Assembly (NCBI GenBank): GCA_013387265.2
Contig: JABFTP020000124.1
Location: 66,903,440-66,967,439 of the forward strand
Reading direction: 5' to 3'
DNA: 64,000 nt
Source of the DNA: Cryptolaemus montrouzieri
Lineage: Eukaryota; Arthropoda; Insecta; Coleoptera; Coccinellidae
Shown here one piece after another: positions 35,106 to 45,929 of this stretch. The notes under the pieces are model-generated. The model was given only the letters and a program-made list of their open reading frames with translations, made no database searches and had not been told where the DNA came from. Made by a program: the position numbers and the translations under genes. Position 1 is the first letter of the stretch. Every line of letters begins with the position of its first letter.

Positions 35106-37120
35106 CAGTAAAACCTTTCTAATCCGAATCATATGGGACCAGAATTGTTCGGATTACTGAAATATTCGGATTATCGAGATAATTGAAATGCAATAGTAGA
35201 GAAAAGACAGGGCCGAAAAACGTGAAATATTTATTGGAAAACGTAAAATATTCATTGAAGAACTCAAAATTGTTGTGATTCACAGAGAAACATGAAAATA
35301 TAACTACATATTCTTAAGAAAGTGATACAGTTTACAGATCATTTTTTAGGTTCTGAAGAAGTCTTGGATCGTTTTCTGTTTTAACGAACGAAGATGATAA
35401 TTTGCATATTCCTTTCTCAATTTATTCAATAATATTTGGTGCTGAGGGATATCATTTCCTGTGCACCATTCCAAACATTTGTTGAAACATAAGAGAGCTT
35501 CTTTATGTTTCACTGAATTCATGGTGACATCGCCTTCTTCAAGTTCTTCTGTATCCTCGTCACTGTCTTTGTTGTTGCTTATTTTAGCTTCGGAGAGATA
35601 ATTCTCATTATCTCCTATAACCCATTCTTCAATGTCTTCAGTTGTTAATTCTTGATCAGATATATTTGTTAGCACATCTTATTCATGCGGATTGCGATTT
35701 TTCTCTTCTTTCTCTAGCAAAATTTTTTCTCGCAACTGTGAAAGAGACAACAGGTCACCTGCGTCATAATCATCATCTTTTGTAGGCCATAAATTATTCC
35801 ATGATTTCTGAATTAACTCTTGGGGCACAGATGACCAGGCCCTTTCAAGAGAAAACACCACATGTTTGAGGTCCAATTGCTTCAAACTGCGAAACGTTAT
35901 TGTCTTCTTGCCCCACAATATTCAGTAGCAAAGATTTTCGATAATGCAATTTCACATTCTGTATTACATGTTGATCCATTGGTTGTAATAATGGAGTACA
36001 ATTAGGTGGTAGAAACATGACCTGAATATTTCGGTCCTCACTGATTAATTCCTCTCCTCTTGAATGTCCAGGAGCATTATTTAATAAGAGCAGAGCTTTT
36101 TGTGGCAATTTCAGCACGTTCATTTTATTTTTAACATAAGGAATAAATTGTTTGTGGAACCATTCATAAAAAAGTTCTCTAGTTACCCACCCTTTTCTTT
36201 GGCCTTTATGATAAACAGACAAATTGGAGCAGTTCTTGAATGCTCGGGGTTTGTTGGCTTTTCCGATGACCAACAATTTCATTTTATGAGAAACTGATGC
36301 ATTAGAGCATGGCATGAATGTAATACGGTCCTTACTCATCTTCCGACCTGGAGCTGAATTTTCAGCAGCATGGGCTAGTGTTTTGTTTGGAAGAATTCGC
36401 CAAATTAACCCACTTTCATCTGTGTTGTGAACTTGATCTGGCACTAGATCCATCTCCCGTATTTTTTGAAGAAATTTATTTTTAAATGGTTCTACCGCAC
36501 TAACGTCTGAGGACAATTTCTCTTCTGGTATGGTAAGTTGTCGAATTCCATGTCTTTTTTGAATGTTTCCAACCATCCTTGGCTTGCCATGAAATCATCT
36601 CTACCTGTTATACTAGTGTAAAAAAATCTTGCTTTCTCACATATGAGATCATCAGGTAAAGGTGTATGTCAAGATCGTTCTTGTAAGAACCAAGTGTATA
36701 GAGCATTTTCAACATTCGGATTTTCACTAGTTCTGTGCGTACGCCGTTTCCCAGGACCAGAATCAGAAGAAGACATAACATTCTGACTTGATTTTCTTTT
36801 TTTCTTTATATCGCATACTGTAGATTTTCCAATTGAGTGTATTCTGGCCAATTCAGAATGCTGCAATGTTAACGTTTTATGTCGACGCGACATGATTAGT
36901 ACCGATATCAGGGGCCGAATGTGAAAAGAGAATCTAATCTGCACAAGTGACGCGAGTATTCAGACAAGATATTGCAAGTTCGGACACTTTCAATCGATGA
37001 AACTATTGACGGCGTTCGGATTATAGAGGTGAATAATAAATTAAGCGGATTATAGAGGTGGGTGATTTCAAAGTTTCGTTGTTCGGATTACTGGATGTGC
37101 GGATTAGATAGGTTGTGCTG
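35106..37120 (-). mobile_element. pogo/Tigger transposon (2015 bp, TA-flanked)
   Basis: Ends CAGTAAAACCTTTCTAATCC and reversed CAGCACAACCTATCTAATCC, both next to TA. The minus-strand transposase begins MSRRHKTLTL at 36891 with a shortened helix-turn-helix (HSIGKSTVCDIKKKRKS), continues with a CENP-B-type region, then HNTDESGLIWRILPNK (first Asp), LLLNNAPGHSRGEEL and PPNCTPLLQPMDQHVIQNVK (third Asp), and an acidic tail (DEDTEELEEGD...QDFFRT). The second catalytic Asp (LDNAPGH in the family) is Asn here, and frames shift near 36600 and 35860. It occupies nearly all of XPO4 intron 5, leaving about 115 bp of original intron. Confidence 0.9.
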
Positions 37121-37173
37121 TATAATAATAATGCATAAATAAAAAAATTAAGCAAACCCTAAAATATACTTAC

Positions 37174-37345
37174 ACTTTCTTCCATAGCTGCTCCCTCGCA
37201 AAAATTACAAGTCAACACAGTGATTTCATCCAAAAATGTAAGTTGAAAACGCGGGTTCACTTTTGTGAAGTCGGAAATGAAGAACAATGACAGTTTTCGA
37301 ACAATGTTCGATATCCCTAGGGACTCCTTATTTTTTATTGTAACA
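37174..37345 (-). CDS. XPO4: XPO4 exon 5
   Basis: 172 bp, acceptor TTTTTAG, donor AGT|GTAAGT. It translates as VTIKNKESLGISNIVRKLSL, then LTFLDEITVLTCNFCEGAAM; the GISNI motif and the LTCxFxxxAA block are recognisable in vertebrate exportin-4. No ORF longer than 60 codons marks it, so it was found by following splice sites. Confidence 0.85.
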
Positions 37346-37788
37346 CTAAAAATAAAATGAGATATAGCAATAACAGAGAATAAATCAATTACAAGTGGGT
37401 TGGAGTAAAAATAGCCAAGTCAGATTAGACACATCAGAGTAAAAAGATGCTAGAGCTTTAGAGTTCCATATTTTTCGCTTATATCTCGGAGACTATGACT
37501 CTTACAAAAAAAAATACAGTAAAGAAGGTCTATTTATTTTTGTCCTAGGTTTCACAGAGTTCCCAAACTGTGAGCTTAAAAGGTTTTAGTACCAAATGAA
37601 ATTGCATTTGAACTTCTTCACGAACATTTCATTTTTATCACTCATGATAAGCAAATACATGAAAATATTATAATCCAGGCCTATGAGTCAGATACCCTTC
37701 TCTCTATTTCTCAGATTATTACATTCCTATTTTTAGAACACTATGTTTGATATTTTTCCAGAAGTTGATATATGTTTTCACGCTCATT
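37346..37788. other. XPO4 intron 4, first part, nothing recognised
   Basis: AT-rich intronic DNA without a recognisable gene or repeat. Confidence 0.4.
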
Positions 37789-40340
37789 AATAATAATAAT
37801 AATATCATTTATTTGCTGTTATAAACTCATAATATGGCGTACAGCGTATCAAGATTTAAATTAATAATAAATAAAACATCAATATACAATAAACATAAAA
37901 ATAAAACACAATAATAAAGAACAATATGTCAACATTACATGTGGAGAATGCACAACTCTCACAAAATCCAACAAAAACTCATCAGAAACCACTTAGGTCG
38001 TCCTTAAAATATTCATCAAGAGCGTAATATAGATTTTCCAACAAATGGTGACGCATCCTAGTTATCAGTCTTTTCTGAGGTCATTTCCTCGCTTCCCTGG
38101 GAATGTGGTTATCGATCCATATAGTCATGTACGGTGCACTTTTTTGAAAATCAGACAATTCGGTATGCGGTGGCCTTACATCACCTCTCCCCCGCATTTC
38201 ATATTCATGGGAACCCTCCTTGTACAGACTCCTGTTACGTACAACAAACATTACTGACTCATATACATATAGACTTATTACTGTTGGAATCCGCCTCTCC
38301 TCAAAATGCTATCCACTGCTTTCCAAGTAGTTGAGGTTCAAAATCAACTTTGTATATGTATCTAGACGAATCCTTCGCTAAATAGTCAATATGACAACTC
38401 CAAGTGAGTCTGTGATCCAACACAACACCAAGAAACCGAAAGTTTTCTGAGGTGACAACTGCGCGTTTCTGGTAAGTATATGTTACTTTTTCAACCTCCT
38501 TGGCATAATTGAATTGTATTATTTTCGTTTTCTGTGTTAACCTCAAGGCTGTTGTTAGAGAACCATCTATGAAGCTCAGACATTGCGTTTGTTACTTGCT
38601 GGGCTATAGACAAAGGATCTGAATGCATCACTGGCGTGTCATCAGCATACTACACTACTGCCTCTGAGACTGCTTCAGGTAAATCATTTACGTAAACAAT
38701 ATATAGCAGAGATCCCAGAATAAATTATTAGTAGATAGAGTCCTCGAAGCAATAGGCTCACCGGATGTTGGGTGATTTTCAACTACACATTGAGTACGTC
38801 CTGTGAGAAAAGACCTAATCAATTTCAATGGAGTACCCCTAATTCCGAGTCTGTATAGTTTCTCCAGCAGTAAATCATGGCTAACAGTGTCAAATGCTTT
38901 GGTATATGGCTCTTATGGTGGTTTTCCCCTTCCTGAAACCGTTTTGAGTTTCAATGAGAACCTTATAAGTTTCGAAAAAACCAATTATTCTGTTATAAAT
39001 AAGTTTTTCAAAAATTTTATCAATATTACTCAAAATAGCAATGTGCCTATAATTTTCCATTCTTGTTATTTTCCCTTTCTTGAATATTGGCCTGACTTTA
39101 GCTATCTTTAGTGCCTCAGGATAGACCCCACTACCAAACACAAGATTCAAAATATGAGCCAGTACACAAGAAATCTCTTCAGCAACAAATTTCAGGACAG
39201 CTACAGGTACGCCATCCATGCCAACAGATTTTGTGTTCTTCAAGGACCCAATTACACCCACCACTTTTTTTGGCTCCATATCTCTTAGCACCAAACTATT
39301 GCACAAACTGAAGACACTACAGTCTCATTCAGATGACTGCCTTTTTTGGCCTTCTGCTAGCGGTGAAGGGGGTCCAACAAACATTCCATTCATCTCATCC
39401 AGTATCCTCTCACAGTCAGCGATCCCCTCCCTCCGTAACTGACTCAATATAGAAGCTGCCTTTTTTGCTTGTTAGTGTAAGTTCTGATTAAATTCCAAGT
39501 TGCTTATTCCTTGAGTTAACTATATAATTCTCATTGTATAACACTTTCGCTCTAGGAACCATATGTTTAAGAATTCTGACATAAGCTCTGAAGAACTCCT
39601 CAGTAACTTGTCCAAGTTTCTTCATTTGATATAGCTCCAACTTCCGTTTTGAGGAAATGCGCATACCCAACGTTATCCACTGTTTGTGTTTGTTTGAGTG
39701 GAACGTTTTAAATGTGAAAATCCGATCACTAGCTGATTGAAGAATGTCAGAAAAACCATTAAAAGAAATCTTTTTGCTCCAGTTCTTCCTTCAGGCTGGC
39801 CAGTTCTTGTTGGGAATAAACTTTCCTTTTCGATTTTTCAGCGAGATTTGAACTAACTGACAACTCCTCAGGTATTTTCAAAGTTTGGGCATCATGTGGA
39901 GACAAATCACACGGAACCACAAGTCCACAGTGCACTTCAGAAAAATTTATGAAAATATTGGCAATGAGTGAACCATATTCTTCAACTCTATATGTGTGTT
40001 CAAATATTGTCTGCGTCAGGTTATATGATTTTAAGACGTCCAAAAAAGCATTTCTTCGAGCATAGTTTCTATCAAAATGAATATTAAAATTCCCGCGCAA
40101 TGCAACTTGGTATCCCTTGAATTTTTTTGTTTTCTCAAGAAGTTTATCTACAGTATCCAGGAACATGACCGTATTACCCGACGGAGGTCTATATATAGTT
40201 ATGACAATCATTTTGAGCTTCCTACTCACTCCTGCTGAAATTTCCACATGATTACTAATGCTCAACTGCTTCATTTCAGATTCCTCCTTCATTTCACAAC
40301 CAACAGCCGCAAAAACACACGATCCACCATATGAATCAAA
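37789..40340 (-). mobile_element. non-LTR retrotransposon with APE endonuclease and RT (degraded)
   Basis: Minus strand, in order: an APE-type endonuclease part (KLKMIVITIYRPPSGNTVMF, VALRGNFNIHFD where GDFN is usual), a linker, the RT (LKNTKSVGMDGVPVAVLKFV, YPEALKIAKVRPIFKKGKIT, ENYRHIAILSNIDKIFEKLI, TQNGFRKGKTTIRAIYQSI), a broken catalytic region, and RFLGVVLDHRLTWSCHIDYL in the thumb. It ends in a TAA/TTA-type tail at about 37789-37803. Multiple frameshifts are present. The APE plus RT order places it in the Jockey/CR1 group. It lies in XPO4 intron 4. Confidence 0.75.
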
Positions 40341-40344
40341 TCTA

Positions 40345-40886
40345 GAAAAGTGAGAAATAAGTTCAATGTTAACAAATCAACTGTACGATCGATAAAAAGA
40401 TCCAAAGCTAAAATGAGGTCGTCTATAGCTTCAGCTTCACTTCCAGTGAAAATTGTTCGTGATCCAGCAATAGAAAAATTGAAAGAGACGTTGTCATTAT
40501 GGATCGAAATTCGCCACCAAAAAAGAATGCTCCAGATTGGTCAAATTAGCTGGGAGGAGGGAAAGCGCCTTTACGCACATTTAAAAAAAACTGGTGATAG
40601 TTATGGTAGTTGTAATGGTGGAGGATCTCAAGCATCGGAAGGTTGGTTCAATAAATTTAAGGTGCGAGAATCATTGCATAGCACTGCTGCAGTAGAAAGA
40701 TATCCAGTACAATTTTCAAACACAGTAGCTGATGGAGGATACAAACCTGAGCAAGTATTTAAAACAAACGAAACTATACTGTTAGAAGAGAATGCCAAAA
40801 AAAACATTCATTTTCAAAAGAGCGAAAGTCTGTCCCTCGATTCAAGGCAGCAAAGGATAGAGTTGCACTGCTGCTATGTTCTAATG
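40345..40886 (+). pseudogene. Tigger-like transposase N-terminal half (relic)
   Basis: The plus strand reads RNKFNVNKSTVRSIKRSKAK (helix-turn-helix), VRDPAIEKLKETLSLWIEIR, and PEQVFKTNETILLEENAKKN followed by a region equivalent to KSE...FKAAKDRVALLLCSNA. This is the CENP-B-like domain and the first part of the DDE domain of TIGD1-type transposases; the first catalytic Asp (NADET) is Asn here (KTNET). It stops abruptly at 40886 where CAGGGGTG begins. Confidence 0.65.
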
Positions 40887-42265
40887 CAGGGGTGCTCAAA
40901 CTTGAACTGCTGGCGATCTACCTCAATATTTTTAGACTACTTACGATCGACTCTGAGAGGCTGCAAGTATTGTGATGCAGGGTTGTCGTACATACACGAT
41001 ACCCCCTACCTACCTACCTACCTCAGTAGGATGTACCGTAGCATATATAGATATTAGCTTTTCGCACAATATACATTATTTTAGTCAAGGCTTGGGTTAT
41101 GTTTAGTTAGGTTCTTCTCTATAATATTAATGAAAAAACTCATAGTTATTCAAAATTGCGACTTTATTGGTTGTTACAGAACAAAAGAGTTACTTAACTA
41201 AGGAGTGACTTTGGATGTTGAAGCGTGGCACTGCATGTCCTCAGCATAGTCTGTCCGAAAAATACCCGAACTGAATTTATAAAAAAAAAAGTATAATTCG
41301 AAAAATTTATTCTTCATAAAAATTATTCAAAATAGTCCCCCTTGAGCTCAATACAACGTTCAGCTCGCGTTTTCAACCTTTCCATGGCTGCCAAGAACTC
41401 CTTCTTTGGAATCTCGTTCAACCACCTGGTTACATTCGCTTGGATGTCCGGAATCGAGTCAAACATCTGTCCTTTTAATTTTGGTTTCCGGGTCTTAGGC
41501 AAAACACCAACTCTCATCGCCAGTTATTACCTTTTTTATGGAAATTTTGTCGGTTCTGAACGTTTCGAGCATGTTCTTCAAATCGTTTGTTAAAATTCGC
41601 TGAACGATGGTTTTCGGTATACCGGTGTTTTCTTCTATGGGTCTACATGATAACCGCCGATCTGCGAGCAGCTGTTCCCTCACCCTTTCAATGTTTGCGT
41701 CTGTTCGTGTGCTTGCTGGTCGGCCTGCCCCTCGTCGTCTTCTACCGAGGTTCTCCCACTTTTAAAACGCTTGTGCCAGTCGAAAACAGCTATTTTACCT
41801 AGACACGAGTCACCAAAACCACGTTTCAGTTGTTGGAACGTTTCTGTTGCGCTTGAACCGCAATTAACAAAAAATTTTATCACGATTCGTTGTTCTTTAA
41901 TTAACTCTTGATACATTTTGTAACCGCGCGATATAACTTTTAGATAGATTGATAATTTTATTGCCATCAAAATCCTACATGGCGTGTCCAATAAGCGAAG
42001 TTACAAAATACGAGCTAATAAAACAGCAAATATATACAAAGAACATATAAAACATTTCAAAAAGTTGACAAATATTTCACATCACTGACTAAAATATATG
42101 ATAATGGCAAAACACTATTTTTCAGTAGCTCACGCTGTATCTTCTACAGTTTTCAATCAAAATGAAAATTCGTTCACGGGGATGCAGACAAACATAATAC
42201 CTTTCTTTCGAGGTATCACTCGACCCATCTACCCTCTTCCAAATTTTCAAGGGTGGTCACCCCTG
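40887..42265. mobile_element. possible hAT-type non-autonomous element
   Basis: It starts CAGGGGTGCTCAAACTTG exactly where the Tigger relic breaks off, and CACCCCTG at 42258-42265 could be the other end. CAGGGGTG ends are common in hAT elements. The flanking 8-mers (TTCTAATG, CTCTAGGT) agree at only four positions, so the right border is uncertain. The interval also contains the mariner fragment at 41245-41991. Confidence 0.3.
41245..41991 (-). pseudogene. mariner relic, transposase part
   Basis: The terminal repeat CATAGTCTGTCCGAAAAATA lies at 41245. Minus-strand frames: QELIKEQRIVIKFFVNCGSS, GKIAVFDWHKRFKSGRTSVE, ENTGIPKTIVQRILTNDLKN, VITGDESWCFA (first Asp), KTRKPKLKGQ, and the C-terminal ERLKTRAERCIELKGDYFE. 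The middle of the catalytic domain, with the second and third Asp, is deleted. A matching opposite end is found at 44525-44678. Confidence 0.7.
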
Positions 42266-42541
42266 CTCTAGGTATTGAAATTCGAGATGGGGATGGTACT
42301 TGATGATGACTGCCATTGATCAGCATGGATCTGTTCCATTTTACTTCACTGAAACTTGAATAGTCTCAGGGAAATAGTCTTCCCTATCTTTCATTTGCAC
42401 ACCCTGTATCTTTTACAGTTTTCAATTAAAAACGGAAATTTGTTCAAGGCGATGTAGACCAAGATACCCCCTTTCTTTTGAGTCATCACTCGACCCATCT
42501 TCCCTGTTCAAAACGTTCAAGGATTGTGACCCACGCTTAGG
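42128..42541. repeat. diverged direct repeat, period about 273 bp
   Basis: 42128-42268 (GCTGTATCTTCTACAGTTTT ... CACTCGACCCATCT) is repeated at 42401-42541 (CCTGTATCTTTTACAGTTTT ... CACTCGACCCATCT) with roughly 75% agreement. It has no coding capacity. Confidence 0.75.
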
Positions 42542-42626
42542 GTTGATATTTCAGGCAAGTTTTGTACCCCAAAAGATGTCCCTTTGAAACAAAAATTGAC
42601 CTGTTTTTTGCGTTTTGATATATACA

Positions 42627-42850
<224 letters not shown>

Positions 42851-42984
42851 TATATAGATATGTCTGTATAATTCAATTTTCATATTTTGATGAATTCTTC
42901 AACTGCATAAAAGGCCCCTCTAGCAGTAGATCTTGAATTCTTCTTCTGAACTCCATTCCACTTCAGTTCAGCAGCCAAGTTGTT

Positions 42985-44525
42985 ATATAGCTATATCCCC
43001 CAGTATTTCCATGAATTTTGTGTGTTCCTTTTAACATGAAGTGGTGTTGTATACAGTTGTTTATATCTTGTTTCAAATGGGTGATAGTCGCAATTTCTTG
43101 GAAAGGAATCCTTGTTCCTGTGTATAAATAAAAGGCACCTTTTTATATATAAACATGGAAAGGTAAGTATTTTGTGATTTACAAAAATTGGTTTACAAGG
43201 CTCTCGACTACCAATCCCATGCATTATTCTGATCGCCTTCTTTTGCAGGATGAACACCCTTGATGATTCTGGTGCCATACCCCAAAGAAACACCCCATAT
43301 AGAAGAATGATCTGGAAGTGAGCGAAACATGCTGTCTTCATCATGTGGTGAGTGCCATTCTGTTCCAGTCTTCTAAGCATGTTCAAAATTTTGGACAGTT
43401 TTTTACATGTATAATTTATGTGTGGTGTCCAGTTCAACCTACTGTCAATAATCACTCGCAGGAACTTGGCACTTTGAAGTCCTGGTTGCCTTTTAAATTC
43501 AAGGGTTTCAGTTTTGTCTACATTCAGTTTCAGCGAGTTCTCTGTAAACCAAGTCTTAACTTCATTCAAAGCGACTTCTTTTTTATTCATTAAGTCTTCC
43601 CTATTTTTCGAGATGATAATGATCGAGGTATCATCGCAATATAGGCACAGGTGCCCACAATACTGAATGTTGATATCGTTCATATAAATTATAAATAAGG
43701 TAGGTCCAAGCACTGATCCCTGTGGTACACCATGAACACACCCCAATTTGGATGATGTTTCCATGTTCCAGTTACCTATTTGTTCTCTGTCAGTCGAATA
43801 TGACTTTATTAACCTGAACACCGTTCCTCTGAATTCTAAGTAGTGCAACTTTTGCAATAGCAGTGAATGCAGCACTGCAGCAAATGCTTTGCTCAAATCA
43901 AAATTAAGTATTTCCATGGTTTCGTTATTATCCAGATTTTCAATTATCACTGCTATTGCTTCCATGAGTGCAGTGGTTGTGCGTTTGCCTCTCCTATATC
44001 CGTGTTGATTTTTGTTTATCAACATCTGCTTCTCCATCCAATCCAGAATTCTTGTTTATACAATCTCAAAGATTTTTAAGATGCATGGCAATATGGCAAT
44101 TGGCCTGTAGTTTTCACAATTATCTTTATCTCCCTTGCCTTTATAAATGGGAATTTTTCTTGCAGATTTGAGCTCTTGTGCAAATGACCTTCTTGAAAGC
44201 ACTTATTTGTTATTATAGTGATTGGATTGACAATCTCCTTACTTACACTTTTCAATATTTCGGTTGAGACATTATATACCGACTGTAGATTTGGACTTCA
44301 GCGATTCTATTGTGTTAACAATTTCATGCTCTGTACACTCAAAGAAAAAGCAAGACCCAACGCTAATAGGGCTTATGATTCTCGCTTTCTTACTCACATC
44401 TGAAGATGAAGTTGCCAGTTCATCACAGATCTTTTTACCGAGATCTGCAAAGTATGTATTGATTATATTTTCATTCAGTTTGGTGTTAACTTTCCCCTTG
44501 GTATTCCCTTCAGTATAGCTTTTTA
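42985..44525 (-). mobile_element. non-LTR retrotransposon RT, 5' truncated
   Basis: The minus strand has a long frame: NQHGYRRGKRTTTALMEAI, MEILNFDLSKAFAAVLHSLL (motif A), HGVPQGSVLGPTLFIIYMND, CGHLCLYCDDTSIIIISKN (motif C, YCDD for YADD), LNVDKTETLEFKRQ, RLNWTPHINYTCKKLSKIL and a Cys/His-poor C-terminus ending NTQNSWKYWGI at 42991. Upstream, with a stop at about 44058, are further RT blocks (ECTEHEIVNTIESLKSKST, IFPFIK-like REIPIYK region). It is a Jockey/CR1-group element and the best preserved non-LTR RT in the window. It lies in XPO4 intron 4. Confidence 0.8.
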
Positions 44526-44678
44526 TTTACTCACACGCAAATCTTAATGAAGCGAATCAAATGAAATTGTGCACACATGTAGAGGTACGTTAGGTTAGAC
44601 ACCCACAACTACCAGAAATTTCTTTTAGATGGCGCCACGCCAAATCATTTAGTTCGGGTGTTTTTGGGACAGACTGTG
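44525..44678 (-). mobile_element. mariner terminal repeat and leader, probable other end of 41245-41991
   Basis: The right end reversed reads CACAGTCTGTCCCAAAAACA, then CCCGAACTAAATGATTTGG, matching CATAGTCTGTCC...CCCGAACTG at 41245. It is followed by about 120 bp of leader-like DNA. The simplest reading is one mariner split by 2.5 kb of later DNA (repeats, microsatellite and a non-LTR element). Confidence 0.5.
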
Positions 44679-45138
44679 TATATATATTGTTTCTATTTAT
44701 TTACAAAATAAAAGACATGTTCATAAAAACTCTAAAAACGAATTTATGTCTTGCAAGTGGATATAACCCTTCAAACGTCTCGCTGTCACCAGTAAAAGCA
44801 AATTTTGCATCATTGATGTGCAACAAGGGAGTCCATGCCTGTGAAGTATTAATCCCGTAAATATGAAGTAGATTAGTTACGTTGCGTTTCCGGCGATCGT
44901 CTTTCATGGTTGCGAGTGAGCGGAGCCGTGTGTTTCAGCTAGTTTTTGATGAAAACTAATTTGTTGTATGAGGCATAGTTGTCAAAATAAAGCAAAAACT
45001 TGAAAAAGGCACCTTTATCCCCCCCCATCTACTTGATTTACTTGAACCTCACCCTAGGATTTTTTCACTTTTTTGTCTAATTCGATTGGGGTATGAAAAA
45101 AATGAACAATATTTCTTCAACTCGTAAAAAGTACTTAC

Positions 45139-45426
45139 CTAGAAATAAGCCTAGAAAAATTTTCCAAATATAACGTCAAATATCTGGCTCTGTCTTCATC
45201 ATTGAAAATCTTCTTTTTCATCAATACTGCCCCGCTCAGGGACGCCAATTGAACAAGGCAAGACAGAGCGTGATGGGACAGCTCATCCGAATACCTCACT
45301 TTCCAATAGATTTGGAACATAAGTGGTAGAAAGTCGGGAGCTAGGATTATTTCAGCCCATACATTATTCAGACATAGAGCAGGTGCTTCATCGGCTTCAT
45401 AGGTTGATTCGTAAATGCCTATCAAC
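45139..45426 (-). CDS. XPO4: XPO4 exon 4
   Basis: 288 bp, acceptor CCAAAAG, donor AG|GTAAGT. It includes YSDELSHHALSCLVQLASLS, matching the well-conserved (Q)CLVQLASLxG helix of exportin-4. The acceptor has a weak pyrimidine tract, so the exact 5' border is slightly less sure. Confidence 0.88.
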
Positions 45427-45611
45427 CTTTTGGGAAGTACAGATAATTAAGGAAAAATATTGAGTTTAACGAATTAGTGAAACAGCTTATTTTTCTAAAA
45501 AAGTTCTACACCAATTTTAATTTGTAATGTTTAAAGAAGTAGGTGAAATTGAAATGATCTAAACCATTTAATTACTCTACAATAATACAATCATATATGA
45601 AAAGTTATTAC

Positions 45612-45928
45612 CTATTAACGACTCTAGGAAAGTTGTTTTTGTGTAAAAGGATATGAATCGGCGAAATATACCCCCATGTCAGAACATGCTCCGCGATTTG
45701 CAGCAAACTCTTCATTAATTGAAGAATGTTAGGTTCATAAGGAGCATCATTTTCTAAAATTTTGGATAGTAGGAGTAAAACAAATTTGAATATTCTCCTC
45801 AGATCTGTGTTTTCAAATTGCTTTTTCGCTTTGAAGTGGACTTCCCAGGCTAAGCCAACATCTGTTGATTTGACAGTAGTGGCATATTCTTGCATTAATA
45901 TTATAATAAGTTGACATCCCAGCATTTT
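45612..45928 (-). CDS. XPO4: XPO4 exon 3
   Basis: 317 bp, acceptor TTTTCAG, donor AG|GTAATA. It reads KMLGCQLIIILMQEYATTVK and VGLAWEVHFKAKKQFENTDL, close to the family block ..SMEFH..CK..F.E.DL.. The split codon AG+G joins to exon 4 as VVNRLIGIYES. Confidence 0.9.
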
Positions 45929-45929
45929 C

